Position numbers and translations under genes: made by a program. Below, piece after piece: positions 9,168-17,078 of a stretch of 56,357 bases of DNA (position 1 is the stretch's first letter; every line of letters begins with the position of its first letter). Source of the DNA: Lachnospiraceae bacterium (lineage in GTDB: Bacteria > Bacillota_A > Clostridia > Lachnospirales > Lachnospiraceae). The stretch spans positions 1 to 56,357 of the forward strand of contig JAGZJD010000010.1 in the NCBI GenBank assembly GCA_018365895.1, in the 5' to 3' direction. The notes under the pieces were generated by a model, which saw only the letters and a program-made list of their open reading frames with translations, searched no databases and had not been told where the DNA came from.

Positions 9168-10415
9168 TTGATAGAATTAAAACAGGAAATGGAAAAAGTA
9201 ATACTGGTAGGTGTGCAGGAGCAGGATGGTGATGACACTGAGCGTTCTTTAAAAGAGCTGGAAGAGCTGGTCAAAACTGCAGGTGCCAGTGCGGTTGGGG
9301 TTGTGATCCAGAAGAGAGAATTGATTCATCCTGGAACATATGTAGGAAAAGGAAAACTAGAGGAGATTAAAGAACTGCTCTGGGAGACAGAGGCTTCCGG
9401 AATTGTCTGTGATGATGAGCTGTCTCCGGCACAGCTTGGCAACTTGCGGGATGAGCTGGATGTGAAGATTATGGATCGGACACTTGTGATTCTGGATATT
9501 TTTGCAGCCAGAGCAACGACAAGTGAAGGAAAGATACAGGTGGAGCTGGCGCAGCTGAAATACAGACAGTCAAGGCTGACCGGTTTAGGAGCAGCAATGT
9601 CCAGACTTGGAGGCGGTATCGGAACGAGAGGTCCGGGAGAGAAGAAGCTAGAAATGGATCGGCGTTTAATCAAAGGAAGGATTGCCCAGCTTAACCGGGA
9701 ATTAAAGGAAGTGAAGCGGCATCGGGAAGTAGCGCGAGAACATCGGAAGAAGAACCGGATTCCGGTGATTGCCATTGTCGGATACACGAATGCGGGCAAA
9801 TCCACACTTTTAAACACGCTGACAGGAGCAGAGGTATTAAGCGAGGACAAATTGTTTGCAACCCTTGATCCGACGACAAGAGGGCTTTTGCTTTCCGGAA
9901 AACAGGAAGTGCTTCTGACAGATACGGTTGGATTTATCCGGAAACTGCCGCACCATTTGATTGAAGCATTTAAAAGTACACTGGAGGAGGCAAAATATGC
10001 CGATATGATTTTGCATGTGGTAGATGCTTCCAATCCGGAGATGGATGAACAGATGTATATCGTCTATGAGATCTTAAAGGAACTTGGAGTGACAGAAAAA
10101 CCGATTATTACTGCATTTAATAAGCAGGATCGTCTGAGTGGAGATGAAATTCTGAGAGATTTTAAAGCAGATAGAACGGTTGGAATTTCAGCAAAGACGG
10201 GTGAAGGTCTGGAAACACTGAAAGCGGTGATAGAAGAGCTGCTGCGGGAGCAAAAAATGGCTATTGAAAAGCTTTATACTTATGAAGAAGCAGGACAGAT
10301 CCAGTTGATACGAAAATATGGAGAACTACTTAAAGAAGAATACCGGGAAGACGGAATCTATGTCCAGGCATTTGTTCCGATGGAGCTGTATCAGAAAATT
10401 GAGGCGGGGAAATAG
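9168..10415 (+). CDS. hflX: Ribosome-associated GTPase HflX
   Basis: HflX is a GTPase that binds and can split 50S/70S ribosomes, for instance after stress. The 415-residue protein has the N-terminal HflX domain (LIHPGTYVGKGKLEEIKEL), the glycine-rich linker SRLGGGIGTRGPGEKKLE, then the G domain with G1 GYTNAGKST (about 204-212), G3 DTVGF and G4 NKQD. It starts at TTG 9168, supported by TAGGAG at 9155-9160; an in-frame ATG at 9189 is an alternative. The next gene starts 2 bases after the stop. Confidence 0.95.
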   Translation: MIELKQEMEKVILVGVQEQDGDDTERSLKELEELVKTAGASAVGVVIQKRELIHPGTYVGKGKLEEIKELLWETEASGIVCDDELSPAQLGNLRDELDVKIMDRTLVILDIFAARATTSEGKIQVELAQLKYRQSRLTGLGAAMSRLGGGIGTRGPGEKKLEMDRRLIKGRIAQLNRELKEVKRHREVAREHRKKNRIPVIAIVGYTNAGKSTLLNTLTGAEVLSEDKLFATLDPTTRGLLLSGKQEVLLTDTVGFIRKLPHHLIEAFKSTLEEAKYADMILHVVDASNPEMDEQMYIVYEILKELGVTEKPIITAFNKQDRLSGDEILRDFKADRTVGISAKTGEGLETLKAVIEELLREQKMAIEKLYTYEEAGQIQLIRKYGELLKEEYREDGIYVQAFVPMELYQKIEAGK

Positions 10416-10417
10416 CG

Positions 10418-10990
10418 ATGAAAAACTATCAGATTACACAGTGGTGTCATCATTGGATACAAAATCAGGTCAGAGAGGGTGATGTTTGTATCGATGCTAC
10501 TGTTGGCAATGGAAATGATACAGAGCTTCTGTGCAGTCTTGTGGGAGCAGAAGGAAAGGTATACGGGTTTGATATTCAGGAACAGGCGCTTAGTGCAACG
10601 AAAAAGCGCCTTGAAGATGCCGGATTGTCAGAGAGGGCAGAGTTATTTTTGGCGGGACATGAAGAAATGGACTGCTATATAGAGAAACAGATGTATGGAA
10701 AGATTTCCTGTATCGTTTTTAATTTCGGTTATCTTCCGGGAGGTTCCCATGAGCTTTCTACAAAGCCGCAGACAAGTATCTGCGCCATTGAGAAAGGTCT
10801 TTCCCTTCTAAAAAAAGAAGGAATGATGAGTCTTTGTATTTACAGCGGAGGCGATAGTGGATTTACAGAGCGGGATGCTTTGCTTGCGTATTTGAAAACG
10901 CTTGATTCGAAGCGCTATCTTGTAATCCTTAGTTCCTATTATAACCGTCCAAATAATCCACCGATTCCGGTAATGATCGTGAAAAAGTAA
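10418..10990 (+). CDS. mnmM: YtqB/MnmM-type SAM methyltransferase
   Basis: This 190-residue class I methyltransferase has a SAM-binding motif DATVGNGNDTELL (about 26-38), an acidic motif at GFDIQ, and the family-typical C-terminal YYNRPNNPPIPV. The family (PF06962, long labelled putative rRNA methylase) includes Bacillus YtqB, reported as MnmM, which methylates the wobble uridine side chain of tRNA. That role here is inferred from family membership. The gene follows hflX after 2 bases and its stop codon is one base from the stop of the convergent AraC gene. Confidence 0.75.
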   Translation: MKNYQITQWCHHWIQNQVREGDVCIDATVGNGNDTELLCSLVGAEGKVYGFDIQEQALSATKKRLEDAGLSERAELFLAGHEEMDCYIEKQMYGKISCIVFNFGYLPGGSHELSTKPQTSICAIEKGLSLLKKEGMMSLCIYSGGDSGFTERDALLAYLKTLDSKRYLVILSSYYNRPNNPPIPVMIVKK

Positions 10991-10991
10991 A

Positions 10992-11828
10992 TTATGTATT
11001 TTGCAGATGAGAAAGGGTTTCCCGCGGTGATTCGTGGAAAACCTTTTTGTATGCTCTGGAAAAGGTGGAATAATTCTGAAAACCACAGTCAAAACAGATT
11101 TGTGTGATAGGAACCTCTCTTATCAAAAGTTCTTTGGCGTAGAGAAGCCGTTTCTCGGTAATATAATTGCCAATCGTGTAACCGGTCTCTGCCTTAAAGG
11201 TACGCATCATATGATAGCGGCTCATAAAAAAACGATTTGCAATCTCATCGATATGCAGTTCTTCTGTTAGATGCTCACTGATATACTGCATAATTCCCAG
11301 TACCTTTGGGTGATAGTGGACAGTATCAATGAAGGTCAGATAATCGGACAGAGAGGCGCGGTTCAAATGGACAAGAAATTCTAAAAAAAGCAGTTCCTGA
11401 TAAAAATCAGAAGCATAGCCGCTGTCTGAAAAGGATTGCTCCAGGCGTTTGATACTTTTGAACAAAGAACTTTTTTCGGGAGCTGGAATACGAACAACAT
11501 TGGAATGAACCTCTTTTGCTTTCTGGAAACAACAGGAAAGTGAAAGGTTTTCAAGGAATGCAGGTTCCACATAGGCAATGATTCTCTCATAAGGACTTTT
11601 GCTGTGGATCACCGGCTTATGAATATCGTTTCGATTTATAAGCACAATGTCATGTGATGTTAGATTGTAGGATTTTCCTTCTACAATATAGCTTACGTCC
11701 CCTTGAAGAAAGATAAGGATTTTATGAAAATCATGGTAATGGAAGTCAAACATTTTCTGATCGGTATCAAGAATATGAAAAAGCTGAAAGTGGCTGTTTA
11801 AATATCCTTGTCTGTCATATGCTGGCAT
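10992..11828 (-). CDS. AraC-family transcriptional regulator
   Basis: This 278-residue protein on the minus strand has an N-terminal cupin-like sensor domain (FHYHDFHKILIFLQGDVSYI) and a C-terminal pair of helix-turn-helix motifs (about 175-275, including HIDEIANRFFMSRYHMMRTF and ITQICFDCGFQNYSTFSRAY). AGGAGG lies just before its ATG at 11828. Such proteins usually sense a small molecule and control neighbouring genes. It is divergent from the DapF-like gene across 165 bases that contain a perfect inverted repeat, so it may control that gene; this is inference. Confidence 0.9.
   Translation of the reverse strand: MPAYDRQGYLNSHFQLFHILDTDQKMFDFHYHDFHKILIFLQGDVSYIVEGKSYNLTSHDIVLINRNDIHKPVIHSKSPYERIIAYVEPAFLENLSLSCCFQKAKEVHSNVVRIPAPEKSSLFKSIKRLEQSFSDSGYASDFYQELLFLEFLVHLNRASLSDYLTFIDTVHYHPKVLGIMQYISEHLTEELHIDEIANRFFMSRYHMMRTFKAETGYTIGNYITEKRLLYAKELLIREVPITQICFDCGFQNYSTFSRAYKKVFHESPRETLSHLQNT
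11014..11049 (+). terminator. Possible terminator for the hflX-mnmM transcript
   Basis: AGGGTTTCC (11014-11022) can pair with GGAAAACCT (11036-11044) with one mismatch, followed by TTTTG on the + strand. It lies inside the 3' end of the convergent AraC gene, so it may be coincidental. Confidence 0.3.
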
Positions 11829-11909
11829 AAGATTCCTCCTGCAATAAGTTATTTTGGAAGCAAAAAAGTTTTATAATGATATTATACAGCATGATTTGCA
11901 ATGTAGAAA

Positions 11910-11940
11910 GCATTATTTCTGTATCTATGAGAAATAATGC
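11910..11940. repeat. Perfect 11-bp inverted repeat upstream of the dapF-like gene
   Basis: GCATTATTTCT (11910-11920) and AGAAATAATGC (11930-11940) are exact reverse complements separated by 9 bases. A TATACT that could be the -10 of the dapF-like gene begins 4 bases later at 11945. The position suits an operator, possibly for the divergent AraC regulator or another protein. Confidence 0.6.
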
Positions 11941-11993
11941 GTGGTATACTATTCATAAGTATTGCGAGACATCAGAAAATGGAGGTTGGAGCG

Positions 11994-12851
11994 ATGGAAA
12001 TTATTATCGAAAAATATCATGGACTGGGAAACGATTATTTTGTATTCGACCCAAATAAAAATGAATTGAAACTGACAGAAAAGAATGTAAAATTGCTTTG
12101 TGATAAAAATTTTGGAATGGGTTCAGACGGCGTGTTGGAAGGACCGATCATGACAGAAGAAGGGATCGGAGTAAAAATCTGGAATCCAGATGGAAGTACA
12201 GCAACGCAGAGTGGAAATGGAGTGCGTATTTTTGCAAAATATTTAAAAGATGCGGGATATGTGCAGAAAAAGCATGTAAAACTTCACACAGAAGGAAGGG
12301 ATGTGGAAGTCAGTTATCTGAATGAAGATGGAAGTCGGCTGAAGGTTTCTATGGGAAAACTTTCTTTCTGGAGTGATGAGATTCCGGTTACAGGAGAGCG
12401 GCGTGAAGTAATTAATGAAGATATGGTATTTGGAAGAACGCTGTATCCAACGACTTGTGTGAATATTGGAAATCCACATTGCGTGATTCCGATGCGGGAG
12501 ATATCAAAACCGCTTGTATGTAAAATTGGAAATTATTCTGAGATAGCAAGGTGTTTTCCGGATCGTATTAATACACAGTTACTAAAGGTACTTGACAAAG
12601 AGAATATTCAGATCGAGATTTTTGAGAGAGGAGCCGGATATACGGTTGCTTCCGGTACAGGAGCCTGTGCAGCAGCAGGAGCCGCATATAAGCTTGGCAT
12701 GACGAATCCGAAGATGACAGTCCATATGCCGGGTGGACAGCTTCTGGTAGAAATTCAGGAAGACTGGGAAGTATTTATGACGGGAGATGTGTTCTATGTA
12801 GGTAAGATCACGTTAAGCAGTGAGTTTACAGAATTGCTCCGGGCTGTGTAG
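11994..12851 (+). CDS. dapF: Diaminopimelate epimerase-like protein with Ser/Ser active site
   Basis: The 285-residue protein follows the DapF fold: HGLGNDY near the start (Asn conserved), NPDGSTATQSGNGVRIF, GNPHCV and ERGAGYTVASGTGACAA. DapF epimerises LL- to meso-diaminopimelate for lysine and peptidoglycan synthesis using two cysteines. Here both positions read Ser: Ser73 (codon AGT at 12210) in place of the Cys of the usual CGNG motif, and Ser220 (TCC at 12651) in place of the Cys of ACGSGA. Classical two-base thiol chemistry is therefore doubtful and the true substrate is open. Start ATG 11994 is set by GGAGGT at 11981-11986. A terminator follows at 12873. Confidence 0.75.
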   Translation: MEIIIEKYHGLGNDYFVFDPNKNELKLTEKNVKLLCDKNFGMGSDGVLEGPIMTEEGIGVKIWNPDGSTATQSGNGVRIFAKYLKDAGYVQKKHVKLHTEGRDVEVSYLNEDGSRLKVSMGKLSFWSDEIPVTGERREVINEDMVFGRTLYPTTCVNIGNPHCVIPMREISKPLVCKIGNYSEIARCFPDRINTQLLKVLDKENIQIEIFERGAGYTVASGTGACAAAGAAYKLGMTNPKMTVHMPGGQLLVEIQEDWEVFMTGDVFYVGKITLSSEFTELLRAV

Positions 12852-12872
12852 AAAAAATAAAAAGAAATAGAT

Positions 12873-12935
12873 AAGACTGTATGTTCCGTATTCCGAGATG
12901 ATATATTTCGGTAAGCTGTGACGTACAGTCTTTTG
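12873..12935 (+). terminator. Terminator after the dapF-like gene
   Basis: AAGACTGTATG (12873-12883) pairs with CGTACAGTCTT (12922-12932, one T-G pair), with a smaller hairpin CCGA...TCGG in the loop, followed by a T-run. Confidence 0.6.
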
Positions 12936-12965
12936 TTTACATGGCAGGAAGAAGTGTGATATGAT
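12936..12965 (+). promoter_or_regulatory. Predicted promoter of the DUF1275-addBA transcript
   Basis: TTTACA (12936-12941) and TATGAT (12960-12965) have an 18-base spacer, with an extended TGA directly before the -10. Confidence 0.5.
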
Positions 12966-13000
12966 GTTTCGGAACAGAAAAGAGAAACAGGTGAGAAGAA

Positions 13001-13690
13001 ATGAAGCAGGAAAAAAACAAAACACGTCAGATGTCTGAAACATTTCTAATGGGAACACTTTTGGCATTGACTGGGGGATTTCTGGATGCTTATACCTATA
13101 TGTCAAGGGGCGGTGTTTTTGCCAACGCCCAGACAGGAAATATTGTGCTGCTTGGTCTGAATATGGCTTCCGGTCAATGGAGTCGGGTAATCTATTATCT
13201 TGTTCCAATCAATGCTTTTGTCCTTGGAATTTTTTTGGCAGAGAGTATCCGAGGAAAATGTATGTACAATAGAAAAATGCATTGGAGACAGCTCGTATTG
13301 ATACTGGAGATTCTTGTACTGTTGTTTGTTGCAGTACTTCCTCAGGGGAAATTCGATATGATAGCAAATGTGGCAGTTTCATTTATTTGTGCAATGCAGG
13401 TGGAAAGTTTTCGGAAAGTGAATGGAAATGTATTTGCTACGACAATGTGTACAGGAAACTTGCGCAGCGGAACAGAAAGGCTTTATCGATTTGGCCGGAC
13501 CGGGGAAAGGAAAGAACTTGAAAAGAGTTTGCAGTATTATGGAATTATTTTGATATTTATTATAGGAGCTATGGCGGGCATGTGGCTTACGAAGCGATTC
13601 TCGCAAAAAGCAGTATTATTTGCCTGTGGAATGCTTTTTCTGGCATTTCTAATGATGTTTGTGCAATCGGAAGAGGAATGTCGGCAGTGA
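13001..13690 (+). CDS. YoaK/DUF1275 family membrane protein
   Basis: This 229-residue protein with about six membrane segments has the family signatures ALTGGFLDAYTYMSRGGVFA and NAQTGNIVLLG near the N-terminus, and a later ATTMCTGNLRSG. DUF1275 proteins are inner-membrane proteins of unknown function. The gene lies 13 bases before the addB start and may be the first gene of the addBA transcript, though a functional link is not evident. Ribosome-binding site is the AGGTGAGAAG stretch before the ATG. Confidence 0.85.
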   Translation: MKQEKNKTRQMSETFLMGTLLALTGGFLDAYTYMSRGGVFANAQTGNIVLLGLNMASGQWSRVIYYLVPINAFVLGIFLAESIRGKCMYNRKMHWRQLVLILEILVLLFVAVLPQGKFDMIANVAVSFICAMQVESFRKVNGNVFATTMCTGNLRSGTERLYRFGRTGERKELEKSLQYYGIILIFIIGAMAGMWLTKRFSQKAVLFACGMLFLAFLMMFVQSEEECRQ

Positions 13691-13703
13691 AAGGGGAAAG
13701 AAT

Positions 13704-16700
13704 ATGGCACTACAGCTTGTAATAGGGAATTCTGGCGCCGGAAAGACGTACCGGGTATACGAAGATCTGATCCGGGAATCAATCGAAGCTCCCGAAAAAC
13801 AGTATTATGTAATTGTTCCGGAACAGTTTACAATGCAGACTCAGAAAGATCTTGTGATGATGCATCCGGCAAAGGGGATTATGAATATAGATGTACTCAG
13901 CTTTAATCGTCTGGCATATCGGATTCTGGAGGAGACGGGCGGCAATCGCAAGCAGGTGCTGGATGATGAAGGAAAGAATCTGATTCTTCGAAGAATTGCG
14001 GGGATGTGCGAACCAAAACTCAGAGTGCTCGGAGGTAATTTAAAGAGGACAGGTTATATTAGTGAGATGAAATCTGTTATTTCGGAGTTTACTCAGTATG
14101 ATATCAATCCGAAAGCATTGGAAGAAATACTTGTGCAAGCGGGAGAGGAGAGTTATCTTTCTTATAAATTAAAAGATATCCAGATAGTCTATGAAGCTTT
14201 CCGGGAGTTTCTTTCTGAAAAATATATTACCGGAGAAGAGCTTTTGGATGTACTTTGTCAGATACTTCCGGATTCAGCGAAGATGCGCGAAAGCGTTGTT
14301 GTTCTTGACGGATTTACCGGATTTACGCCAATCCAGACTCGTCTGCTTGGAAAAATGTTAGAGTTATGTGAAAAGGTAATTGTGACAGTCACACTTGGAG
14401 CCGGGGAAGATGCTTATCGGTATGTACATCCATATCAGATGTTTTCTATCAGTAAGCAAATGGTGTCGGCAGTTTTAAATGAGGCGAAGCAGCACCGGAC
14501 AGAAGTGCTACCGCAGATTAGGCTTGATCATCCTTCAAAATATCGCTTTCAGGAGTCCCCTTCGCTGGCATTTCTTGAGGAAAATATTTTTCGTCACCGG
14601 GGAAAGGTATATGAGGGAAAACCGGAAGAAATAAAGCTTCATGTTTGTCGGAACGTGATGTCTGAATGTGAGTTTGCAGCTCAGACGATCGAGAATCTTA
14701 TTCGGACAAAGGGAATGCGCTACCGGGAGATAGCGGTGATTACAGCCGATCCGGATGTGTATGCAGATTCTCTTGAAAAAGTATTTGCCCATTATGAGAT
14801 TCCCCTGTTTCTTGATCATAAGCGGAGTGTGCTGCTGAACTCTTTTGTAGAGTATATTCGAAGTCTTTTGGGAATACAGCAGAAGCAGTTTACGCAGGAA
14901 AGTGTGTTCAGATTTTTGCGCACCGGACTGGTCAGTGGGAATGATGTGGAATTCACGCCGGAAGTTGTGGATGAATTGGAAAACTATGTTATGGCATTGG
15001 GGATAAAAGGATATGCTCATTGGCAGAGTCCGTGGTTTCGCCGGGCAAAAGAAACGACAGTGGAGGATTTGGAGCGGCTGAATCACTGGAGAGTTGTTTT
15101 GGTCGAGAAGCTAGAACCGTTTTTATATGTATTGCGAAAGAAGCAGAAAACCGTGCGGGATATTACAGAAGCACTCTGGGATTTTCTTGATCAGGAAGAC
15201 ATGCAGATGAAAATGCAGCAATATGAGAAAAAGTTTCAGGAGCAGGGCGAACTGGTTCTTGCAAAGGAGTATGCTCAGATTTATCGGATTGTGATGGAGT
15301 TATTTGAAAAATTTGTAGCGCTGCTTGGTGGGGAAATGGTATCGCTGGATGAGTATTGTGAACTTCTGGACGCAGGATTTGCGGAGGCGAAAGTCGGAGT
15401 AATCCCGCCGAGTCCGGATCAGGTAGTGGCGGGAGATGCAGAGCGTACAAGGCTGAAGGATATCAAAGCGTTGCTGTTTCTTGGCGTAAACGATGTGAAT
15501 CTTCCGGGAAAACTAGAGCGCAACGGTCTGATCTCAGAGTACGATAGAGAAGTGCTGACAAAGGGAAATGTGGTGCTTGCACCGGGAGCGAAAGAGAAGG
15601 CGTTTGTTCAGAAATTTTATTTATATCAGAATCTGACAAAGCCTTCTAAGCTTCTGATTCTGTCTTACAGCCGTCAAAGCAGAGAGGGCAAAGCACTGCG
15701 TCCGGCATATCTCGTCCAGGAACTTTTTAGGATGTTCCCGGAACTTTCTTTAGAAGATGAGGAAAAGAGAATACTTTCAGAGCAGGAAATGATTCCAAAA
15801 AGCGGGATATCTTATCTTGTGAAAGGTCTGCAGAATTTGAATGAGGGCGGCTTTATCGGAGAAGGATTCCAAATGTGGGAAGAACTGCTCTGCTGGTATT
15901 TGCGGGAAGAAACATGGAGAGAAAAGGCAGAAAATCTTCTTGAGGCAAATCAATATCATAAACCAGATCTTCATCTGGAAGAAGAAACGGCACAAGAATT
16001 ATATGGCAGTTTGGATCATACAAGTGTAACAAGACTAGAACGATTTTGTGCCTGTGCGTTTTCTCATTATCTGACCTATGGACTTCGTTTGAAGGAACGT
16101 CAGGAATTTGAGTTTCGTCCTCTTGACTGGGGAAATCTGCTTCACAGCGCTTTGGAGCTTTTTTCAAAGAAAGTCCAGAAAACAGGAAAGTTATGGACGA
16201 TGCTGGAAGAAAAAGAGCGGGATGAATTAGTGGAAGCCTGTGTGGATGAGACGATTACAGATTATGGAAATACAATCCTTTACAGCAGTGCAAGGAATGA
16301 ATATTTGATTACAAGACTGAAACAAATGATGGCAAGAACAATCTGGGCGTTGACAAAGCAGATGGAACGAGGTGCATTCCGGCCGTCAGGATATGAAGTG
16401 AATTTTTACGGCGGTAAGATTGACCGGGTTGATACTTGTGAGCGGGATGACAAAATTTATGTAAAAATTATTGACTACAAGACCGGAACGCAGTCATTTG
16501 ATCTGGCAGCGCTCTATCACGGACTGCAGATGCAGCTTGTTGTGTATATGGATGCGGCAATGACAGTAGAAGAGAAGAGACACCCGGATCAGCATGTTGT
16601 TCCGGCAGGAATTTTCTACTATAAGATCAAAGATCCAATTGTGAGCAGAGAAGAAGACATGGAGCGGTTGGAAGAAGCAATTTTGAAAGAACTCCGGTTG

Positions 16701-17075
16701 GATGGGATTGTGAATTCCGATGATGCAGTGCTGCGTCTGATAGATGAAGAGATGAAGCCGGGAACGTCTTCGTCTGTGATTCCGGCAGGGCGGAAGAAGG
16801 ACGGGATGTTGACATGGAATTCTAAGGCTGTGTCAGAGGAAGGATTTGGTTCTATCAGAAAATATACGAAGAAGAAAATTGCTTTGCTGCGTCGTCAGAT
16901 CGCAGCCGGAGAAATTGATGCAGCTCCGTATGAATTTGGCAGCCGGACGGCGTGTGATTATTGTCAGTTTCGGAATATTTGCAGATTTGAACCGGGATTT
17001 CCGGGATATCTTTACCGGAGACTTCCGCAGCTGTCTGCGAAAGAAGTGCTGGAACGTATGCGGGAGGAGGAATAG
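13704..17075 (+). CDS. addB: ATP-dependent nuclease subunit B, AddB
   Basis: AddB is the second subunit of AddAB, the Gram-positive counterpart of RecBCD, which resects double-strand breaks for recombination. The 1123-residue length fits the Bacillus-type family. It has an N-terminal Walker A-like GNSGAGKT (about 8-15) and a C-terminal nuclease domain (IDYKTGTQSF, about 920-930). An iron-sulfur cluster is indicated by a Cys near residue 782 or 784 (CACAFSHY) and three near 1083-1092 (CDYCQFRNIC). Start ATG 13704 follows AAAGGGGAAAG; an upstream in-frame codon at 13659 would overlap the previous gene. addA starts 3 bases after the stop. Confidence 0.96.
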   Translation: MALQLVIGNSGAGKTYRVYEDLIRESIEAPEKQYYVIVPEQFTMQTQKDLVMMHPAKGIMNIDVLSFNRLAYRILEETGGNRKQVLDDEGKNLILRRIAGMCEPKLRVLGGNLKRTGYISEMKSVISEFTQYDINPKALEEILVQAGEESYLSYKLKDIQIVYEAFREFLSEKYITGEELLDVLCQILPDSAKMRESVVVLDGFTGFTPIQTRLLGKMLELCEKVIVTVTLGAGEDAYRYVHPYQMFSISKQMVSAVLNEAKQHRTEVLPQIRLDHPSKYRFQESPSLAFLEENIFRHRGKVYEGKPEEIKLHVCRNVMSECEFAAQTIENLIRTKGMRYREIAVITADPDVYADSLEKVFAHYEIPLFLDHKRSVLLNSFVEYIRSLLGIQQKQFTQESVFRFLRTGLVSGNDVEFTPEVVDELENYVMALGIKGYAHWQSPWFRRAKETTVEDLERLNHWRVVLVEKLEPFLYVLRKKQKTVRDITEALWDFLDQEDMQMKMQQYEKKFQEQGELVLAKEYAQIYRIVMELFEKFVALLGGEMVSLDEYCELLDAGFAEAKVGVIPPSPDQVVAGDAERTRLKDIKALLFLGVNDVNLPGKLERNGLISEYDREVLTKGNVVLAPGAKEKAFVQKFYLYQNLTKPSKLLILSYSRQSREGKALRPAYLVQELFRMFPELSLEDEEKRILSEQEMIPKSGISYLVKGLQNLNEGGFIGEGFQMWEELLCWYLREETWREKAENLLEANQYHKPDLHLEEETAQELYGSLDHTSVTRLERFCACAFSHYLTYGLRLKERQEFEFRPLDWGNLLHSALELFSKKVQKTGKLWTMLEEKERDELVEACVDETITDYGNTILYSSARNEYLITRLKQMMARTIWALTKQMERGAFRPSGYEVNFYGGKIDRVDTCERDDKIYVKIIDYKTGTQSFDLAALYHGLQMQLVVYMDAAMTVEEKRHPDQHVVPAGIFYYKIKDPIVSREEDMERLEEAILKELRLDGIVNSDDAVLRLIDEEMKPGTSSSVIPAGRKKDGMLTWNSKAVSEEGFGSIRKYTKKKIALLRRQIAAGEIDAAPYEFGSRTACDYCQFRNICRFEPGFPGYLYRRLPQLSAKEVLERMREEE

Positions 17076-17078
17076 ACG

